Source of the DNA: Euonymus europaeus
Taxonomy: Eukaryota; Streptophyta; Magnoliopsida; Celastrales; Celastraceae
Reading direction: 5' to 3'
DNA: 64,000 nucleotides
Assembly (NCBI GenBank): GCA_963580455.1
Contig: OY756967.1
Location: 580,501-644,500 of the forward strand
The position numbers and the translations under genes were made by a program. Every line of letters starts with the position of its first letter. Position 1 is the first letter of the stretch. The notes beneath the pieces are model-generated. The model searched no databases and was not told where the DNA came from. It was given only the letters and a program-made list of their open reading frames with translations. Shown one piece after another: positions 10,561 through 21,451 of this stretch.

Positions 10561-13501
10561 GCTAAAAATCACCGAATTCAGAACTCGGAGTCAACGGATA
10601 TTCAGAAAACCGTTTACGTAAAGAAACCACATTTCACGGCTGAATAGGTGAATCGAGACCTACAAGCCACGAGTTCTGAAATCAAAATCCGAAATTCCAG
10701 GATGGTAGAGCTCGAAAAGTAGTGTGAAATCAAGCTAAAAATCACCGAATTCAGAACTCGGAGTCAAAGGATATTCATAAAACCGTTTACGTAAAGAAAC
10801 CACATTTCGCGGCTAACTAGGTGAAACGAGACCTACTAGCTACGAGTTCTGAAATCAAAATCCGAAAACCGAGGATTATAGAGCTCGAAAAGTAGTGTGA
10901 AATCAAGCTAAAAATCACCGAATTCAGAACTCGGAGTCAACGGATATTCATAAAACCGTTTACGTAAAGAAACCACATTTCGCGGCTAACTAGGTGAAAC
11001 GAGACCTGCTAGCCACGAGTTCTGAAATCGAAATCCGAAAACCCAGGATTGTAGAGCTCGAAAAGTAGTGTGAAATTAAGCTAAAAATCACGGAATTCAG
11101 AACTCGGAGTCAACGGATATTCATAAAGCCGTTTACGTAAAGAAACCACATTTCGCGGCTAACTAGGTGAAACGAGACCTACTAGCCACGAGTTCTGAAA
11201 TCGAAATCCGAAAACCGAGGATTTTAGAGCTCGAAAAGTAGTGTGAAATCAAGCTAAAAATCACCGAATTCAGAACTTGGAGTCAACGGATATTCATAAA
11301 ACCGTTTACGTAAAGAAACCACATTTCGCGGCTAACTAGGATAAACGAGACCTACAAGCCACGAGTTCTGAAATCAAAATCCGAAACGTTAGGATTGTAG
11401 AGCTCGAAAAGTAGTGTGAAATCAAGCTAAAAATCACCGAATTCAGAACTCGGAGTCAACGGATATTCAGAAAACCGTTTACGTAAAGAAACCACATTTC
11501 ACGGCTAAATAGGTGAATCGAGACCTACAAGCCACGAGTTCTGAAATCAAAATCAGAAATTCCAGGATGGTAGAGCTCGAAAAGTAGTGTGAAATCAAGC
11601 TAAAAATCACCGAATTCAGAACTCGGAGTCAACGGATATTCAGAAAACCGTTTACGTAAAGAAACCACATTTCGCGGCTAACTAGGTGAAACGAGACCTA
11701 CAAGCCACGAGTTCTGAAATCAAAATCCGAAACGTTAGGATTGTAGAGCTGGAAAAGTAGTGTGAAATCAAGCTAAAAATCACCGAATTCAGAACTCGGA
11801 GTCAACGGATATTCAGAAAACCGTTTACGTAAAGAAACCACATTTCACGGATATATAGGTGAATCGAGACCTACAAGCCACGAGTTCTGAAATCAAAATC
11901 CGAAATTCCAGGATGGTAGAGCTCGAAAAGTAGTGTGAAATCAAGCTAAAAATCACCGAATTCAGAACTCGGAGTCAAAGGATATTCATAAAACCGTTTA
12001 CGTAAAGAAACCACATTTCGCGGCTAACTAGGTGAAACGAGACCTACTAGCTACGAGTTCTGAAATCGAAATCCGAAAACCGAGGATTATAGAGCTCGAA
12101 AAGTAGTGTGAAATCAAGCTAAAAATCACTGAATTCAGAACTCGGAGTCAACGGATATTCATAAAACCGTTTACGTAAAGAAACCACATTTCGTGGCTAA
12201 CTAGGTGAAACGAGACCTACTAGCCACGAATTCTGAAATCGAAATCCGAAAACCGAGGATTATAGAGCTCGAAAAGTAGTGTGAAATCAAGCTAAAAATC
12301 ACCGAATTCAGAACTTGGAGTCAACGGATATTCATAAAACCGTTTACGTAAAGCAACCACTTTTTGCGGCTAAATAGGTGAAACGAGACCAACTAGCCAC
12401 GAGTTCTGAAATCAAAATCCGAAACTCTAGTATGGTAGAGCTCGAAAAGTAGTGTGAAATCAAGCTAAAAATCACCGAATTCAGAACTCGGAGTCAACGG
12501 ATATTCAGAAAACCGTTTACGTAAAGAAACCACATTTCACGGCTGAATAGGTGAATCGAGACCTACAAGCCACGAGTTCTGAAATCAAAATCCGAAATTC
12601 CAGGATGGTAGAGCACGAAAAGTAGTGTGAAATCAAGCTAAAAATCACCGAATTCAGAACTCGGAGTCAAAGGATATTCATAAAACCGTTTACGTAAAGA
12701 AACCACATTTCGCGGCTAACTAGGTGAAACGAGACCTACTAGCTACGAGTTCTGAAATCGAAATCCGAAAACCGAGGATTATAGAGCTCGAAAAGTAGTG
12801 TGAAATCAAGCTAAAAATCACCGAATTCAGAACTCGGAGTCAACGGATATTCATAAAACCGTTTACGTAAAGAAACCACATTTCGCGGCTAACTAGGTGA
12901 AACGAGACCTGCTAGCCACGAGTTCTGAAATCGAAATCCGAAAACCCAGGATTGTAGAGCTCGAAAAGTAGTGTGAAATCAAGCTAAAAATCACTGAATT
13001 CAGAACTCGGAGTCAACGGATATTCATAAAACCGTTTACGTAAAGAAACCACATTTCGCGGCTAACTAGGTGAAACGAGACCTACTAGCCACGAGTTCTG
13101 AAATCGAAATCCGAAAACCGAGGATTTTAGAGCTCGAAAAGTAGTGTGAAATCAAGCTAAAAATCACCGAATTCAGAACTTGGAGTCAACGGATATTCAT
13201 AAAACCGTTTACGTAAAGAAACCACATTTCGCGGCTAACTAGGATAAACGAGACCTACAAGCCACGAGTTCTGAAATCAAAATCCGAAACGTTAGGATTG
13301 TAGAGCTCAAAAAGTAGTGTGAAATCAAGATAAAAATCACCGAATTCAGAACTCGGAGTCAACGGATATTCAGAAAACCGTTTACGTAAAGAAACCACAT
13401 TTCACGGCTAAATAGGTGAATCGAGACCTACAAGCCACGAGTTCTGAAATCAAAATCCGAAATTCCAGGATGGTAGAGCTCGAAAAGTAGTGTGAAATCA
13501 A
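10561..13501 (+). repeat. 17-monomer segment, second copy of a 4,325-bp-offset duplication
   Basis: Near-identical to 6236-9176. A visible difference is 'cacggatatat' at about 11,847-11,857 against 'cacggctatat' in the first copy. The few differences over 2.9 kb, against much larger differences between neighbouring monomer types, point to a recent event. Confidence 0.87.
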
Positions 13502-15231
13502 GCTAAAAATCACCGAATTCAGAACTCGGAGTCAACGGATATTCATAAAACCGTTTACGTAAAGAAACCACATTTCGCGGCTAACTAGGTGAAACGAGAC
13601 CTGCTAGCCACGAGTTCTGAAATCGAAATCCGAAAACCCAGGATTGTAGAGCTCGAAAAGTAGTGTGAAATCAAGCTAAAAATCACCTAATTCAGAACTC
13701 GGTGTCAACGGATATTCATAAAACCGTTTACGTAAAGAAACCACTTTTCGCGGCTAAATAGGTGAAACGAGACCAACTAGCCACGAGTTCTGAAATCAAA
13801 ATACGAAACGCTAGGATGGTAGAGCTCGAAAAGTAGTGTGAAATCAAGCTAAAAATCACCGAATTCAGAACTCGGAGTCAAAGGATATTCATAAAACCGT
13901 TTACGTAAAGAAACCACATTTCGCGGCTAACTAGGTGAAACGAGACCTACTAGCTACGAGTTCTGAAATCGAAATCCGAAAACCGAGGATTATAGAGCTC
14001 GAAAAGTAGTGTGAAATCAAGCTAAAAATCACCGAATTCAGAACTCGGAGTCAACGGATATTCATAAAACCGTTTACGTAAAGAAACCACATTTCGCGGC
14101 TAACTAGGTGAAACGAGACCTGCTAGCCACGAGTTCTGAAATCGAAATCCGAAAACCCAGGATTGTAGAGCTCGAAAAGTAGTGTGAAATCAAGCTAAAA
14201 ATCACCGAATTCAGAACTCGGAGTCAACGGATATTCATAAAACCGTTTACGTAAAGAAACCACATTTCGCGGCTAACTAGGTGAAACGAGACCTACTAGC
14301 CACGAGTTCTGAAATCAAAATCCGAAAACCGAGGATTTTAGAGCTCGAAAAGTAGTGTGAAATCAAGCTAAAAATCACCGAATTCAGAACTTGGAGTCAA
14401 CGGATATTCATAAAACCATTTACGTAAAGAAACCACATTTCGCGGCTAACTAGGATAAACGAGACCTACAAGCCACGAGTTCTGAAATCAAAATCCGAAA
14501 CGTTAGGATTGTAGAGCTCGAAAAGTAGTGTGAAATCAAGCTAAAAATCACCGAATTCAGAACTCGGAGTCAACGGATATTCAGAAAACCGTTTACGTAA
14601 AGATACCACATTTCACGGCTAAATAGGTGAATCGAGACCTACAAGCCACGAGTTCTGAAATCAAAATCCGAAATTTCAGGATGGTAGAGCTCGAAAAGTT
14701 GTGTGAAATCAAGCTAAAAATCACCGAATTCAGAACTCGGAGTCAAAGGATATTCATAAAACCGTTTACGTAAAGAAACCACATTTCGCGGCTAACTAGG
14801 TGAAACGAGACCTACTAGCTACGAGTTCTGAAATCAAAATCCGAAAACCGAGGATTATAGAGCTCGAAAAGTAGTGTGAAATCAAGCTAAAAATCACCGA
14901 ATTCAGAACTCGGAGTCAACGGATATTCATAAAACCGTTTACGTAAAGAAACCACATTTTGCGGCTAACTAGGTGAAACGAGACCTGCTAGCCACGAGTT
15001 CTGAAATCGAAATCCGAAAACCCAGGATTGTAGAGCTCGAAAAGTAGTGTGAAATCAAGCTAAAAATCACCTAATTCAGAACTCGGAGTCAACGGATATT
15101 CATAAAACCGTTTACGTAAAGAAACCACTTTTCGCGGCTAAATAGGTGAAACGAGACCAACTAGCCATTAGTTCTGAAATCAAAATCCGAAACGCTAGGA
15201 TGGTAGAGCTCGAAAAGTAGTGTGAAATCAA
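13329..15231 (+). repeat. 11-monomer segment, first copy of a 4,844-bp-offset duplication
   Basis: This segment recurs at 18173-20075, 28 x 173 bp later. Shared rare variants include 'agataccac' (14601 and 19445), 'aagttgtgtg' (about 14,697 and 19,541), 'ggtgtcaacg' with 'aaaatacg' in the third unit, 'ccatttacg' in the D unit, and 'attttgcgg' in the H unit (14886 and 19730). A copy-specific change is 'agccattag' near 15,164 where the partner keeps 'agccacgag'. Confidence 0.85.
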
Positions 15232-17480
15232 GCTAAAAATCACCGAATTCAGAACTCGGAGTCAACGGATATTCATAAAACAGTTTACGTAAAGAAACCA
15301 CATTTCGCGGCTAACTAGGTTAAACAAGACCTACTAGCCACGAGTTCTGAAATCAAAATCCGAAATGCCAGGATTGTAGAGCTCGAAAAGTAGTGTGAAA
15401 TCAAGCTAAAAATCACCGAATTCAAAACTCGGAGTCAACGGATATTCATAAAACTGTTTACGTAAAGAAACCACATTTCGCGGTTAAATAGGTGAAACGA
15501 GACCAACTATCCACGAGTTCTGAAATAAAAATCCGAAACGCGAGGATTGTAGAGCTCGAAAAGTAGTGTGAAATCAAGCTAAAAATCAATGAATTCAGAA
15601 CTCGTAGTCAAAGGATATTCGTAAAATCGTTTACGTAAAGAAACCACATTTTGCGGCTAACTAGGTGAAACGAGACCTACTAGCCACGAGTTCTGAAATC
15701 AAAATCCGAAACGCCAGGATTGTAGAGCTCGAAAAGTAGTGTGAAATCAAGATAAAAATCACCGAATTCAGAACTCGGAGTCAACGGATATTCAGAAAAC
15801 CGTTTACGTAAAGAAACCACATTTCACGGCTAAATAGGTGAATCGAGACCTACAAGCCACGAGTTCTGAAATCAAAATCCGAAATTCCAGGATGGTAGAG
15901 CTCGAAAAGTAGTGTGAAATCAAGCTAAAAATCACCGAATTCAGAACTCGGAGTCAACGGATATTCATAAAACCGTTTACGTAAAGAAACCACATTTCGC
16001 GGCTAACTAGGTGAAACGAGACCTGCTAGCCACGAGTTCTGAAATCGAAATCCGAAAACCCAGGATTGTAGAGCTCGAAAAGTAGTGTGAAATCAAGCTA
16101 AAAATCACCTAATTCAGAACTCGGTGTCAACGGATATTCATAAAACCGTTTACGTAAAGAAACCACTTTTCGCGGCTAAATAGGTGAAACGAGACCAACT
16201 AGCCACGAGTTCTGAAATCAAAATACGAAACGCTAGGATGGTAGAGCTCGAAAAGTAGTGTGAAATCAAGCTAAAAATCACCGAATTCAGAACTCGGAGT
16301 CAACGGATATTCATAAAACAGTTTACGTAAAGAAACCACATTTCGCAGCTAACTAGGTTAAACAAGACCTACTAGCCACGAGTTCTGAAATCAAAATCCG
16401 AAATGCCAGGATTGTAGAGCTCGAAAAGTAGTGTGAAATCAAGCTAAAAATCACCGAATTCAAAACTCGGAGTCAACGGATATTCATAAAACTGTTTACG
16501 TAAAGAAACCACATTTCGCGGTTAAATAGGTGAAACGAGACCAACTATCCACGAGTTCTGAAATAAAAATCCGAAACGCGAGGATTGTAGAGCTCGAAAA
16601 GTAGTGTGAAATCAAGCTAAAAATCAACGAATTCAGAACTCGTAGTCAAAGGATATTCGTAAAATCGTTTACGTAAAGAAACCACATTTTGCGGCTAACT
16701 AGGTGAAACGAGACCTACTAGCCACGAGTTCTGAAATCAAAATCCGAAACGCCAGGATTGTAGAGCTCGAAAAGTAGTGTGAAATCAAGATAAAAATCAC
16801 CGAATTCAGAACTCGGAGTCAACGGATATTCAGAAAACCGTTTACGTAAAGAAACCACATTTCACGGCTAAATAGGTGAATCGAGACCTACAAGCCACGA
16901 GTTCTGAAATCAAAATCCGAAATTCCAGGATGGTAGAGCTCGAAAAGTAGTGTGAAATCAAGCTAAAAATCACCGAATTCAGAACTCGGAGTCAACGGAT
17001 ATTCATAAAACCGTTTACGTAAAGAAACCACATTTCGCGGCTAACTAGGTGAAACGAGACCTGCTAGCCACGAGTTCTGAAATCGAAATCCGAAAACCCA
17101 GGATTGTAGAGCTCGAAAAGTAGTGTGAAATCAAGCTAAAAATCACCTAATTCAGAACTCGGTGTCAACGGATATTCATAAAACCGTTTACGTAAAGAAA
17201 CCACTTTTCGCGGCTAAATAGGTGAAACGAGACCAACTAGCCACGAGTTCTGAAATCAAAATACGAAACGCTAGGATGGTAGAGCTCGAAAAGTAGTGTG
17301 AAATCAAGCTAAAAATCACCGAATTCAGAACTCGGAGTCAAAGGATATTCATAAAACCGTTTACGTAAAGAAACCACATTTCGCGGCTAACTAGGTGAAA
17401 CGAGACCTACTAGCTACGAGTTCTGAAATCGAAATCCGAAAACCGAGGATTATAGAGCTCGAAAAGTAGTGTGAAATCAA

Positions 17481-17654
17481 GCTAAAAATCACCGAATTCA
17501 GAACTCGGAGTCAACGGATATTCATAAAACCGTTTACGTAAAGAAACCACATTTTGCGGCTAACTAGGTGAAACGAGACCTGCTAGCCACGAGTTCTGAA
17601 ATCGAAATCCGAAAACGCTAGGATGGTAGAGCTCGAAAAGTAGTGTGAAATCAA
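17481..17654 (+). repeat. Chimeric 174-bp monomer (H-like left, E-like right)
   Basis: The left two thirds carry H marks ('gacctgctagcc', 'gaaatcgaaatcc'). The right end carries 'cgctaggatgg', an E/T-type ending. The junction reads 'ccgaaaacgctagg', one base longer than the usual 'ccgaaacgctagg', because the H side supplies four As where the other side supplies three. This is the only unit longer than 173 bp that I found. It looks like the product of a slightly out-of-register crossover. Confidence 0.75.
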
Positions 17655-17827
17655 GCTAAAAATCACCGAATTCAGAACTCGGAGTCAACGGATATTCATA
17701 AAACAGTTTACGTAAAGAAACCACATTTCGCAGCTAACTAGGTTAAACAAGACCTACTAGCCACGAGTTCTGAAATCAAAATCCGAAATGCCAGGATTGT
17801 AGAGCTCGAAAAGTAGTGTGAAATCAA

Positions 17828-17999
17828 GCTAAAAATCACCGAATTCAAAACTCGGAGTCAACGGATATTCATAAAACTGTTTACGTAAAGAAACCACATT
17901 TCGCGGTTAAATAGGTGAAACGAGACAACTATCCACGAGTTCTGAAATAAAAATCCGAAACGCGAGGATTGTAGAGCTCGAAAAGTAGTGTGAAATCAA
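17828..17999 (+). repeat. 172-bp monomer with 'gagacaact' 1-bp deletion
   Basis: The unit reads 'cgagacaactatcc' near 17,924-17,937 where its sister copies at 15405 and 16443 read 'cgagaccaactatcc'. The loss of one C restores the overall register shifted by the chimeric unit just upstream. Confidence 0.85.
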
Positions 18000-18172
18000 G
18001 CTAAAAATCAACGAATTCAGAACTCGTAGTCAAAGGATATTCGTAAAATCGTTTACGTAAAGAAACCACATTTTGCGGCTAACTAGGTGAAAAGAGACCT
18101 ACTAGCCACGAGTTCTGAAATCAAAATCCGAAACGCCAGGATTGTAGAGCTCGAAAAGTAGTGTGAAATGAA

Positions 18173-20075
18173 GATAAAAATCACCGAATTCAGAACTCGG
18201 AGTCAACGGATATTCAGAAAACCGTTTACGTAAAGAAACCACATTTCACGGCTAAATAGGTGAATCGAGACCTACAAGCCACGAGTTCTGAAATCAAAAT
18301 CCGAAATTCCAGGATGGTAGAGCTCGAAAAGTAGTGTGAAATCAAGCTAAAAATCACCGAATTCAGAACTCGGAGTCAACGGATATTCATAAAACCGTTT
18401 ACGTAAAGAAACCACATTTCGCGGCTAACTAGGTGAAACGAGACCTGCTAGCCACGAGTTCTGAAATCGAAATCCGAAAACCCAGGATTGTAGAGCTCGA
18501 AAAGTAGTGTGAAATCAAGCTAAAAATCACCTAATTCAGAACTCGGTGTCAACGGATATTCATAAAACCGTTTACGTAAAGAAACCACTTTTCGCGGCTA
18601 AATAGGTGAAACGAGACCAACTAGCCACGAGTTCTGAAATCAAAATACGAAACGCTAGGATGGTAGAGCTCGAAAAGTAGTGTGAAATCAAGCTAAAAAT
18701 CACCGAATTCAGAACTCGGAGTCAAAGGATATTCATAAAACCGTTTACGTAAAGAAACCACATTTCGCGGCTAACTAGGTGAAACGAGACCTACTAGCTA
18801 CGAGTTCTGAAATCGAAATCCGAAAACCGAGGATTATAGAGCTCGAAAAGTAGTGTGAAATCAAGCTAAAAATCACCGAATTCAGAACTCGGAGTCAACG
18901 GATATTCATAAAACCGTTTACGTAAAGAAACCACATTTCGCGGCTAACTAGGTGAAACGAGACCTGCTAGCCACGAGTTCCGAAATCGAAATCCGAAAAC
19001 CCAGGATTGTAGAGCTCGAAAAGTAGTGTGAAATCAAGCTAAAAATCACTGAATTCAGAACTCGGAGTCAACGGATATTCATAAAACCGTTTACGTAAAG
19101 AAACCACATTTCGCGGCTAACTAGGTGAAACGAGACCTACTAGCCACGAGTTCTGAAATCAAAATCCGAAAACCGAGGATTTTAGAGCTCGAAAAGTAGT
19201 GTGAAATCAAGCTAAAAATCACCGAATTCAGAACTTGGAGTCAACGGATATTCATAAAACCATTTACGTAAAGAAACCACATTTCGCGGCTAACTAGGAT
19301 AAACGAGACCTACAAGCCACGAGTTCTGAAATCAAAATCCGAAACGTTAGGATTGTAGAGCTCGAAAAGTAGTGTGAAATCAAGCTAAAAATCACCGAAT
19401 TCAGAACTCGGAGTCAACGGATATTCAGAAAACCGTTTACGTAAAGATACCACATTTCACGGCTAAATAGGTGAATCGAGACCTACAAGCCACGAGTTCT
19501 GAAATCAAAATCCGAAATTTCAGGATGGTAGAGCTCGAAAAGTTGTGTGAAATCAGGCTAAAAATCACCGAATTCAGAACTCGGAGTCAAAGGATATTCA
19601 TAAAACCGTTTACGTAAAGAAACCACATTTCGCGGCTAACTAGGTGAAACGAGACCTACTAGCTACGAGTTCTGAAATCAAAATCCGAAAACCGAGGATT
19701 ATAGAGCTCGAAAAGTAGTGTGAAATCAAGCTAAAAATCACCGAATTCAGAACTCGGAGTCAACGGATATTCATAAAACCGTTTACGTAAAGAAACCACA
19801 TTTTGCGGCTAACTAGGTGAAACGAGACCTGCTAGCCACGAGTTCTGAAATCGAAATCCGAAAACCCAGGATTGTAGAGCTCGAAAAGTAGTGTGAAATC
19901 AAGCTAAAAATCACCTAATTCAGAACTCGGAGTCAACGGATATTCATAAAACCGTTTACGTAAAGAAACCACTTTTCGCGGCTAAATAGGTGAAACGAGA
20001 CCAACTAGCCACGAGTTCTGAAATCAAAATCCGAAACGCTAGGATGGTAGAGCTCGAAAAGTAGTGTGAAATCAA
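18173..20075 (+). repeat. 11-monomer segment, second copy of a 4,844-bp-offset duplication
   Basis: This is the partner of 13329-15231. It begins inside the third 6-unit HOR copy, so the first three units (F, H and the 'ggtgtc' unit) belong to both structures. Copy-specific changes include 'gaaatgaagata' at its left edge and 'aatcaggct' near 19,554. Confidence 0.84.
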
Positions 20076-20897
20076 GCTAAAAATCACCGAATTCAGAACT
20101 CGGAGTCAACGGATATTCATAAAACCGTTTACGTAAAGAAACCACATTTCGCGGCTAACTAGGTGAAACAAGACCTACTAGCCACGAGTTCTGAAATCAA
20201 AATCCGAAACGCCAGGATTGTAGAGCTCGAAAAGTAGTGTGAAATCAAGCTAAAAATCACCGAATTCAAAACTCGGAGTCAACGGATATTCATAAAACCG
20301 TTTACGTAAAGAAACCACATTTCGCGGCTAAATAGGTGAAACGAGACCAACTATGCACGAGTTCTGAAATCAAAATCTGAAACGCGAGGATTGTAGAGCT
20401 CGAAAAGTAGTGTGAAATCAAGCTAAAAATCACCGAATTCAGAACTCGGAGTCAACGGATATTCATAAAACCGTTTACGTAAAGAAACCACATTTCGCGG
20501 CTAACTAGGTGAAACGAGACCAACTAGCCACGGGTTTTGAAATCAAAATCCGAAACGCTAGGATTGTAGAGCTCGAAAAGTAGTGTGTAATCAAGCTAAA
20601 ATCACCGAATTCAGAACTCGGAGTCAACGGATATTCATAAAACCGTTTACGTAAAGAAACCACATTTCGCGGCTAAATAGGTGAATCGATACCTACTAGC
20701 CACGAGTTCTGAAATCAAAATCCGAAATTCCAGGATTGTAGAGCTCGAAAAGTAGTGTGAAATCAAGCTAAAAATCAACGAATTCAGAACTCGGAGTCAA
20801 AGGATATTCAAAAAAACGTTTACGTAAAGAAACCACATTTCGTGGCTAACTAGGTGAAACGAGACCTACTAGCCCCGAGTTCTGAAATCAAAATCCG

Positions 20898-20906
20898 AAA
20901 AAAAAA
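20898..20906 (+). other. A9 run replacing the variable 'cgccagg' box in one monomer
   Basis: In the unit starting at 20767 the usual 'ccgaaacgccagg' reads as 'ccg', nine As and 'g', with unit length kept at 173 bp. Several neighbouring substitutions at once are unlike the scattered variants elsewhere. A real clustered mutation or a local consensus error in a homopolymer are both possible. Confidence 0.6.
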
Positions 20907-21285
20907 GATTGTAGAGCTCGAAAAGTAGTGTGAAATCAAGCTAAAAATCACCGAATTCAGAACTCGGAGTCAACGGATATTCATAAAACCGTTTACGTAA
21001 AGAAACCACATTTCGCGGCTAAATAGGTGAAACGAGACCAACTATGCACGAGTTCTGAAATCAAAATCTAAAACGCGAGGATTGTAGAGCTCGAAAAGTA
21101 GTGTGAAATCAAGCTAAAAATCACCGAATTCAGAACTCGTAGTCAAAGGATATTCATAAAATCGTTTACGTAAAAGAACCACATTTCGCGGCTAACTAGG
21201 TGAAACGAGACCTACTAGCCACGAGTTATGAAATCGAAATCCGAAACGCCAGGATTGTAGAGCTCGAAAAGTAGTGTGAAATCAA

Positions 21286-21451
21286 ATCACCGAATTCAGA
21301 ACTCGGAGTCAACGGATATTCATAAAACCGTTTACGTAAAGAAACCACATTTCGCGGCTAACTAGGTGAAACGAGACCTGCTAGCCACGAGTTCTGAAAT
21401 CGAAATCCGAAAACACAGGATTGTAGAGCTCGAAAAGTAGTGTGAAATCAA
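21286..21451 (+). repeat. 166-bp monomer class with 7-bp junction deletion (first of ten)
   Basis: The junction reads 'gaaatcaaatcaccg', lacking 7 bp ('gctaaaa') of the usual 'caagctaaaaatcacc'. The same deletion starts units at 27678, 31303, 32680, 34056, 52288, 58335, 59020, 62127 and 62812. In every case the unit before carries 'ctcgtagtc' or its relative with 'gagttatg', and the deleted unit is H-like ('ctgctagcc' with 'acccagg'). This constant context suggests a single origin and spread by duplication of blocks. Confidence 0.9.

Larger units (their letters stand above)
15232..18691 (+). repeat. 6-monomer HOR, three copies, the third after a 2-unit insertion
   Basis: Unit copies are 15232-16269 (1,038 bp), 16270-17307 (1,038 bp) and 17655-18691 (1,037 bp). 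The order is: 'ggttaaacaag'; 'aaaactcgg' with 'ctatcc'; 'ctcgtagtc' with 'attttgcgg'; 'gataaaa' type F; type H; 'acctaattc' with 'ggtgtc'. The second and third copies share 'cgcagctaac', absent from the first, so they are closer to each other. Two units (17308 type G and the 174-bp chimera at 17481) separate them. Confidence 0.87.
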
